Of a stretch of DNA of 37,943 bases, positions 32,453 through 37,943 are shown piece after piece. Source of the stretch: an uncultured Lachnospiraceae bacterium (GTDB lineage: Bacteria; Bacillota; Clostridia; Lachnospirales; Lachnospiraceae); the NCBI GenBank assembly GCA_947626985.1, contig CANQUG010000035.1, positions 1 through 37,943 of the forward strand, given 5' to 3'. Within the stretch, counting starts at the first letter, position 1, and every line of letters starts with the position of its first letter. The notes beneath the pieces are model-generated. The model saw only the letters and a list, made by a program, of their open reading frames with translations. It ran no database searches and was not told where the DNA came from. Position numbers and translations under genes: made by a program.

Positions 32453-33889
32453 ATGGCAGGTATTGGATTTGAACTCAAGAAGATTTACCGCAAGGATGGT
32501 ATCTCCCGGGCGCTGATCGGCGCGGGCTACAGCAGTCTCATTACCATCGGCCCGACGCTGGTGATCATCGGCGTCATCACGATACTGTACCTGGTGCTGG
32601 GCATGTCCCGGGTGTCCTTCGGCGAACGCGAACTGCTGTCCACGACGATTTTGTGGGTGTTTATCTTCTCCGTGACGATGACCGCTCCGTTCAACTCGCT
32701 GTTTTCGCGCTACCTGGCGGACAAATTCTACCGGAAGGAATACGACAACATACTGCCTTCCTTCTACGTGGGATTGACGATGGTGGGTGTGATCTCGCTG
32801 ATTATGGCGCTGCCGGTGATGTGGTCGCTGTACTTCCGGGGCCATATTGACCTGCCGTTCATCCTGATGGCTTATGTGTTCTGGACTTCGGCGGTGCTGA
32901 TCTTTTTTACGATCATCTATTTGCACGCCACCAAGGACTACAAGATCATCGCGCTGTTTTTTTTCATCGGCATGGCTGTGGCCGGAATCCTGGCGTTTGT
33001 GCTGTGGTATTTCGGCATGAGCGACACGATTCATTCCATACTCTACGGGTTAGCGGTGGGCTTCTTCATCATCGCTTTCACGCAGTTTTCTTACGTGCGG
33101 CGCTACTTCAAAGGCAGGGGCAGCTGCTACTCCGACTGCCTGGGCTACTTCCGGCGTCACTTTCCCATCTTTGCCACGAACCTGTTCTATACGCTGGGGC
33201 TGTACGTCCACAACTTCGTGTTCTGGACCACGCCCATGCGCCTGGTGGTGGCGGAGACATATGTTTGTCATCAGTCCTACGACATGGCGACCTGCCTGGC
33301 GATGTTCACCAATATCAGCACGATGGTGCTGTTCACGGTGATTGCCGAGACGCGCTTCCACGACGCATATCAGAACTACATGCAGTCGGTCATCGGCGCT
33401 ACCTACAACCGCATCCAGATGTACAGGCATATCACCTTCCGCACGCTTTCCCAGCAGATGATCCATGTATTTGGCATCCAGATCTCCATCACCAGCGTGC
33501 TGTTCATGGTGGTGATGCTGCTGGGCCGGCAGTTCTTTACCGGCATGACCATGGAGATCTATCCGGTGCTGGCGGTAAGTTACCTGGGCATCTTCATGAT
33601 GTACGACAACATCGTATATCTGTACTACTTTGAAGATCGCGCAGGAGCGCTGCTGACGGCCATCATCTACTTCCTGTGCACGTTCCTCGGAAGCTGGTGG
33701 TCGAAGGATCTGGCGGTGCAGTTCTACGGAATGGGTGCTTTTCTCGGAATGCTGGCGGGCTGGACGTTCAGCTTCTTCCGCATCCGCTACGTGGAGCGCA
33801 ACATCGAAACGCTGATCTACTGCCGCCACAAGATCATCGACACCATGCGCTCCTCTGCCAAGGGCGAAATCGTGTACCGCAAGAGCTGA
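32453..33889 (+). CDS. pelG: PelG-type MOP-superfamily exporter
   Basis: The 478-residue protein starts MAGIGFELKKIYRKDG, the typical PelG opening, and has about 12 membrane helices through to residue 455. In Pel systems PelG is the membrane channel or flippase that moves the PelF product across the membrane. It starts five bases after pelF with GGAGGG upstream. The pair pelF-pelG is the most conserved part of Pel loci and supports the reading of the neighbours. Confidence 0.92.
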   Translation: MAGIGFELKKIYRKDGISRALIGAGYSSLITIGPTLVIIGVITILYLVLGMSRVSFGERELLSTTILWVFIFSVTMTAPFNSLFSRYLADKFYRKEYDNILPSFYVGLTMVGVISLIMALPVMWSLYFRGHIDLPFILMAYVFWTSAVLIFFTIIYLHATKDYKIIALFFFIGMAVAGILAFVLWYFGMSDTIHSILYGLAVGFFIIAFTQFSYVRRYFKGRGSCYSDCLGYFRRHFPIFATNLFYTLGLYVHNFVFWTTPMRLVVAETYVCHQSYDMATCLAMFTNISTMVLFTVIAETRFHDAYQNYMQSVIGATYNRIQMYRHITFRTLSQQMIHVFGIQISITSVLFMVVMLLGRQFFTGMTMEIYPVLAVSYLGIFMMYDNIVYLYYFEDRAGALLTAIIYFLCTFLGSWWSKDLAVQFYGMGAFLGMLAGWTFSFFRIRYVERNIETLIYCRHKIIDTMRSSAKGEIVYRKS

Positions 33890-33909
33890 TGAATGGGGAT
33901 ACATGAGCC

Positions 33910-35118
33910 ATGCCAAAGAAAAAGGTACTGTTTGTCACCAACACCATGGGGCAGGCCGGGGCCGAGAACGCCATGGTGGAACTGATGAAGGCTTTGCAGG
34001 ACGAATGCGAAATCTCCCTGTTCTCGTTGATTCCCCGCGGCGAAGTCTACGGCAGACTTCCAGAAGGTGTGCGTGTGCTGAACAGGCGCTGCAGCACCGG
34101 TTTGGTGATGACAGGGGCAGGGAGGCTGTTTATAGCGTGTACGCTGCTGGGATGCTTTTTCCGGCATGGCGCGGGCTTTCGCTGCGCTGGAGAGATGATG
34201 CGGATTCTGTTCCGCCAGCTGCGAGAAGGGAAGCTGCGTCCGGAGAAAATTTTCTGGCGGCTGCTGGCGGAAGGCGCACCGAGGCTGGACGAAAAGTTTG
34301 ATTTGGCCATCGCCAGTCTGGAGGGCGCAGCGGCATACTACGTGGCTGCGAGAGTTCGAGCCCCGAGGAAGGCCGGGTTTATTCACATCGAGTATGACCA
34401 GGCAGGTTATTCTGCGGAAATTGATCATGGTTGTTACGAGCTCTTTGACGCTGTCTTTCCCGTCTCGGAGGGTGTTCGGAATGCGTTCCTTCGGGAGTAT
34501 CCGCAGCTTCGGAATCGAGTCCATCTGTTTGACAACTTATTGGATGAGGAACGGATCAAAACTCTGGCTGAAAATGGAAAAGGGTTTTCGGACGGCTTCT
34601 GTCCCTTTCGCATACTGACAGTGGCGCGTCTGCATCCGCAAAAGGCACTTGATGTGTCTGTCCGCGCTGCGGCATTGCTTCGGGATCGCGGACTTGACTT
34701 CCGCTGGTATGTCGCCGGAGAGGGCGGCGAACGAGCGTCGCTGGAAAAGCTGATCCGCAAACTGAAGCTGAAAGAGAGGTTTATCCTCCTTGGTTTCGTT
34801 GAAAACCCCTATCCCCTTCTGAAACAGGCGGACGTATACGTTCACGCTACGGACTACGAGGGCAAGAGTATTGCCATCGCCGAGGCGAAGATCCTGAAGC
34901 GGCCGATCATTGCTTCAGACATCCCAGGCAACCGGGAGCAGATTGTTTCGGGAAAGAATGGTCTTCTCGTGCGGCTGGAGGCATCCGTGATCGCCGATGC
35001 CATCCTGCAGCTCGCGCGTGACCCTATGATGCAAAAGAGATTCAGCGAAGCGCCAGGTCTCGAAAGTTCCATGTACAGCGATGGAATCGATAGGCTGAAG
35101 TCATTGCTGAGAGAGTGA
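33910..35118 (+). CDS. Glycosyltransferase family 4
   Basis: The 402-residue GT-B enzyme opens KKVLFVTNTMGQAGAENAM, with the glycine/alanine donor-side loop, and carries the second Rossmann half from about 235 (FRILTVARLHPQKALD). The catalytic Glu-x7-Glu is EGKSIAIAE near residue 318, followed by ASDIPGNREQI. It would add a sugar to a lipid-linked or polymer acceptor in the cytosol. An ATG at 33903 lies in a different frame. The gene is about 20 bases after pelG, so it is likely cotranscribed. Confidence 0.9.
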   Translation: MPKKKVLFVTNTMGQAGAENAMVELMKALQDECEISLFSLIPRGEVYGRLPEGVRVLNRRCSTGLVMTGAGRLFIACTLLGCFFRHGAGFRCAGEMMRILFRQLREGKLRPEKIFWRLLAEGAPRLDEKFDLAIASLEGAAAYYVAARVRAPRKAGFIHIEYDQAGYSAEIDHGCYELFDAVFPVSEGVRNAFLREYPQLRNRVHLFDNLLDEERIKTLAENGKGFSDGFCPFRILTVARLHPQKALDVSVRAAALLRDRGLDFRWYVAGEGGERASLEKLIRKLKLKERFILLGFVENPYPLLKQADVYVHATDYEGKSIAIAEAKILKRPIIASDIPGNREQIVSGKNGLLVRLEASVIADAILQLARDPMMQKRFSEAPGLESSMYSDGIDRLKSLLRE

Positions 35119-35125
35119 GGTACTT

Positions 35126-35818
35126 ATGAGATTGCTGGTATTGATTCCCGCCTATAATGAAGCGCAGAGCATCTGTCGGACGGTGGAAGGGCTCCTTCCA
35201 TATCTTCGCAGGGATTGGGACTACATCGTAGTCAACGATGGCTCTCGGGACGACACGGCGAAGCTCTGCCGGGAACAGGGCTATCGGCTGCTGGATCTGC
35301 CGGTGAACCTGGGGCTGAGCGGCGCGTTTCTGGCAGGCATGAAGTACGCGCTCGAGGAAGGCTACGACTGCGTGGTGCAGTTTGACGGCGATGGCCAGCA
35401 CCGGCCGGAGTACCTGGGTGAGATGCTGGACAAGCTCGAACGCGAAAAACTGGACATCGTGATTGGCTCCCGCTTTGTCAGCGAGGCCAAACCCCGGAAG
35501 CTGCGGATGCTGGGCAGCGATATGATCGCGCTTGCCATCCGCGTCACGTCAGGCAGGTGGCTGACTGATCCCACGTCCGGGATGCGGATGTTTGACCGGA
35601 ACATGATCGAGAAGTTCTGCAGGAACCTCAACTACGGCCCTGAACCGGATACAGTTGCTTATCTGATGCGCTGCGGCGCACGGGTGGGCGAATGCCAGGT
35701 GCACATGGACGAGCGCACTGCCGGTGTGAGCTACCTGAATCTGAGCCGCTCGATCTATTACATGCTGAACATGATGATCTCGATCCTGCTGGTGCAGTTT
35801 GTGCGCAGCACACACTGA
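35126..35818 (+). CDS. Glycosyltransferase family 2 (DPM-like)
   Basis: The 230-residue GT-A enzyme has LVLIPAYNEAQ at 3-13, the nucleotide-binding VNDGSRDDT, the DxD-type FDGDGQHRPEY near residue 90 and the acceptor-side TDPTSGMRMFDR. It resembles the dolichol-phosphate-mannose synthase-like enzymes that charge polyprenyl phosphate. The final helix is hydrophobic and may sit on the membrane. It starts seven bases after the GT4 stop. A DUF2304 gene follows, a common pairing. Confidence 0.92.
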   Translation: MRLLVLIPAYNEAQSICRTVEGLLPYLRRDWDYIVVNDGSRDDTAKLCREQGYRLLDLPVNLGLSGAFLAGMKYALEEGYDCVVQFDGDGQHRPEYLGEMLDKLEREKLDIVIGSRFVSEAKPRKLRMLGSDMIALAIRVTSGRWLTDPTSGMRMFDRNMIEKFCRNLNYGPEPDTVAYLMRCGARVGECQVHMDERTAGVSYLNLSRSIYYMLNMMISILLVQFVRSTH

Positions 35819-35832
35819 AGGGAGAAAACGAT

Positions 35833-36225
35833 ATGCTGACTAATGTCCTCAGAGTTTTTTTGTTTCTTGCTTCAGTCTTTATCTCCATCTGGATCCTGCG
35901 CAAGATCCGCAAGGCAAAGGCAAAGGTGGAGGATTCATTGTTCTGGATCCTGTTCTCCTTTATGCTGATCGTTCTGTCCTTGTTCCCCCAGATTGCCTAC
36001 TGGCTGTCAGGGCTGCTGGGCGTTCAATCCCCGGTAAACTTCGTTTTCCTGGCGGTGCTGTTCGCCATGATCCTCAAAATCTTTCGACTCTCCATCCGTG
36101 TCTCCCAGATGGAGAGCAAACAGCAGGAACTGGCGCAGAGGTATGCTATTGACCGCTTATCGGAATCGGAGGCGCTGAGAAAACAGTCCAAAGGGGAAAA
36201 CAAACAGGAATCACATGAGTTTTGA
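35833..36225 (+). CDS. DUF2304 family membrane protein
   Basis: The 130-residue protein has three membrane helices (about 5-20, 35-55 and 65-83) and a charged C-terminal coiled segment rich in Gln, Glu and Lys (MESKQQELAQRYAIDRL). DUF2304 proteins regularly follow GT2 enzymes of the polyprenyl-phosphate type and are thought to partner them; the mechanism is unknown. AAGGGAGAA precedes the ATG, 14 bases after the GT2 stop. Confidence 0.85.
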   Translation: MLTNVLRVFLFLASVFISIWILRKIRKAKAKVEDSLFWILFSFMLIVLSLFPQIAYWLSGLLGVQSPVNFVFLAVLFAMILKIFRLSIRVSQMESKQQELAQRYAIDRLSESEALRKQSKGENKQESHEF

Positions 36226-36236
36226 GGTAAATCCAG

Positions 36237-37808
36237 GTGAAGAAGAAACAAGGTGCGGAGGAAAAGTCAAGGACAGAATATTCTTTCCTGAATACTTCCA
36301 TGTCAGTCGCATACAACGCAATTGGCGCAATGCTGGGCTTCATTGCAAGGGTGATGTTCACGCATACGTTGAGCACGACTTTTGTCGGCGTCAATGGACT
36401 CTTTTTGGAGCTGCTCTCCCTGCTGTCGTTTTCGGAGCTGGGAATCGGCGCTGCGATGGCGGTCGCACTTTACCGTCCTCTGGCGGAGCGGGATCAGACA
36501 AAGCTGCGTTCGCTGATGCACTGTTATCGGAAAGTATACAATCTCGTCGGGCTGCTCGTGTTTTGCATTGGGCTGTGCCTTCTGGCGGTACTGCCCATGC
36601 TGATTAAGAACGGCGAAGAAGTTCCGCATCTGCGACTGATATTTCTGATCTATCTGGTCAGCAACGTGCTCTCCTATCCACTGCTCTATAAACGGACGCT
36701 CCTGGCGGCGGATCAGCGCGAATACATGCTGGCAAAATATCTGATCGGGGCGCAGTTTGCCCAGTACATCGCACAGATTGCGGTACTGCTCACGGTTCGG
36801 AATTTCATGCTGTATGTCCTGGCGGGCTGTCTGCCTACACTCGCAGCGAATATATTGTCGGCGCGGAGAGTCAGCAAGCTCTATCCGTTTCTGAAAGAAA
36901 AGGAAGCTCCGCCCCTTTCCCCGGAGCTTCAGGGGAAGGTACGGCGCGATATTTGCGCCGCGACCATGCAGAAAATCGGCACCGTCGTGGTTAAAAACAC
37001 GGATAATATCATCCTCTCCTCCATGATCAGCGTGGCCTCTGTCGCGCAGTATTCCAACTACAATCTTATTGGCAGGGGCGTCAGCCAAATCCTGACGGCC
37101 TGCTTCAATGGCATCATCAACAGTGTGGGCAACCTTGGTGCGACGCGGGAGAGCGACGAGCAGGTGCGCCAGGTATTTGAAATTGCTTTCTTCATTAATC
37201 AGTGGCTGTATGGCTTTGCGTCCATCTGCCTGTTTGAGCTGCTGAGCCCCTTCGTGTCGCTGTGTTTCGGCGGTGCTTACGTCTTTCCGAAGAGTGTGGT
37301 TCTGATCATCTGCGTAAACGTATTTATGACCGGCATGCGCACAACGGCACAGAGCTTTCACGATTCTCTGGGGCTATATTGGTACGACCGCTACCGGACC
37401 CTGGCGGAGGCTGCCATTAACCTGATCGTGTCTATTGTTCTGGCACGAAAGATCGGGATTGTGGGCGTATTTGTCGGAACACTCGTCAGCGGTCTGCTGA
37501 CGACCTTCTGGATCGAGCCGTGCATCCTCTACCACGAAGGCCTGCACGCCTCAGTGAGGACTTATTTCCTGCGCTATGGCATGTACACGCTCGTCTGCGC
37601 GTTTGCATGGTCCGTCACAGACTTTGTTTGCGGCTTTGTACAGGGGAGCGCGCTCATACAATTTGTACTGCGCCTGCCGCTGTGCGTGGCCGTGCCCAAC
37701 CTGTTGTTTTTACTTTGCTATTTCAAAACAAAAGAATGCCGCGGCGCAATGGGAATCTGCAAGGATTTCTATCATATCTTTACAGCTCGCTTAAAAGCAA
37801 AGGGCTGA
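36237..37808 (+). CDS. Wzx-like polysaccharide flippase (MOP superfamily)
   Basis: The 523-residue protein starts at a GTG at 36237 with GAGG nine bases upstream and has 12 to 14 membrane helices, as expected for an oligosaccharide-lipid flippase. The N-terminal YSFLNTSMSVAYNAIGAMLGF and VGVNGLFLELLSLLSFSELGIG resemble Firmicute Wzx-type flippases. It is separate from PelG, so the locus encodes two MOP-type transporters. It probably moves the lipid-linked product of the adjacent GT4/GT2 enzymes. The last 135 bases of the window after its stop show nothing I can assign. Confidence 0.88.
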   Translation: MKKKQGAEEKSRTEYSFLNTSMSVAYNAIGAMLGFIARVMFTHTLSTTFVGVNGLFLELLSLLSFSELGIGAAMAVALYRPLAERDQTKLRSLMHCYRKVYNLVGLLVFCIGLCLLAVLPMLIKNGEEVPHLRLIFLIYLVSNVLSYPLLYKRTLLAADQREYMLAKYLIGAQFAQYIAQIAVLLTVRNFMLYVLAGCLPTLAANILSARRVSKLYPFLKEKEAPPLSPELQGKVRRDICAATMQKIGTVVVKNTDNIILSSMISVASVAQYSNYNLIGRGVSQILTACFNGIINSVGNLGATRESDEQVRQVFEIAFFINQWLYGFASICLFELLSPFVSLCFGGAYVFPKSVVLIICVNVFMTGMRTTAQSFHDSLGLYWYDRYRTLAEAAINLIVSIVLARKIGIVGVFVGTLVSGLLTTFWIEPCILYHEGLHASVRTYFLRYGMYTLVCAFAWSVTDFVCGFVQGSALIQFVLRLPLCVAVPNLLFLLCYFKTKECRGAMGICKDFYHIFTARLKAKG

Positions 37809-37943
37809 ATTGGCCTGTGCACTTAGTTGTGTCAGACTGTGTAGTTGCTGGAGGCCGTGGTGACGGAGAGAGTAGTCTCGGAAACTCAATAGCAAATGGG
37901 TAGGAAGGGGCTAATTTTCAGAAATGAGAGGGATAAGGGATGG

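Overview
The window looks like a chromosomal segment of a low-to-mid GC Firmicute, most likely of the Lachnospiraceae type. The evidence is the gene order cysS-mrnC-rlmB-sigH, strong AGGAGG ribosome binding sites, a tRNA gene without an encoded CCA end, a sortase-type tail ending in QTGD plus membrane anchor, and polysaccharide genes typical of gut Clostridia. The assignment is by reading only.

Region 1 (1-9930) is mostly housekeeping. A 71/72-bp tandem repeat array opens the window. It is followed by a sigma-A-type promoter and a tightly packed operon: glycerol-1-phosphate dehydrogenase (egsA-like), ispF, cysS, mrnC, rlmB and sigH, several overlapping by a few bases. Then come tRNA-Thr(GGT) with its own promoter and terminator, glnS, a four-cluster ferredoxin, a convergent acidic-tailed membrane protein, and maf with a HAD phosphatase. 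Region 2 (10169-13461) holds a large surface protein with a sortase-like tail and a small alarmone synthetase on the minus strand.

Region 3 (13560-21100) is a scarred accessory region. It contains a lipoprotein/permease/ATPase ABC operon whose first two genes are broken by single lesions, and a second partial copy of the same module (AbrB-type antitoxin plus the ATPase C-terminal half) about 5 kb downstream. Between the copies lie a serine-recombinase N-terminus that has lost its ATG and runs into a leucine-rich-repeat/fibronectin protein, and a RhuM-family gene with a clear promoter and operator-like palindrome. A 105-bp hairpin repeat is present twice, and two near-identical 25-bp palindromes bracket a gene-poor stretch. 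A zinc-ribbon/AP2-like protein gene (21106) borders the next region.

Region 4 (22093-37808) is a long plus-strand polysaccharide locus that I read as a variant Gram-positive Pel-type system. It starts with an ABC exporter, followed by a PelD-like c-di-GMP receptor (reductase-like domain, four membrane helices, GAF, degenerate GGDEF with an intact RxxD), a PelE-like protein, a large polytopic membrane protein, a DUF2194-like anchored protein, PelF and PelG. A second group follows: a GT4 glycosyltransferase, a GT2 glycosyltransferase, a DUF2304 protein and a Wzx-like flippase. The place where a PelA hydrolase/deacetylase would be expected is held by the polytopic protein and the DUF2194-like protein. 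The polytopic gene has a compositionally different central segment. This locus is the most interesting system in the window: c-di-GMP sensing by PelD would control polymer synthesis by PelF and export through PelG. The role of the second flippase group is open.
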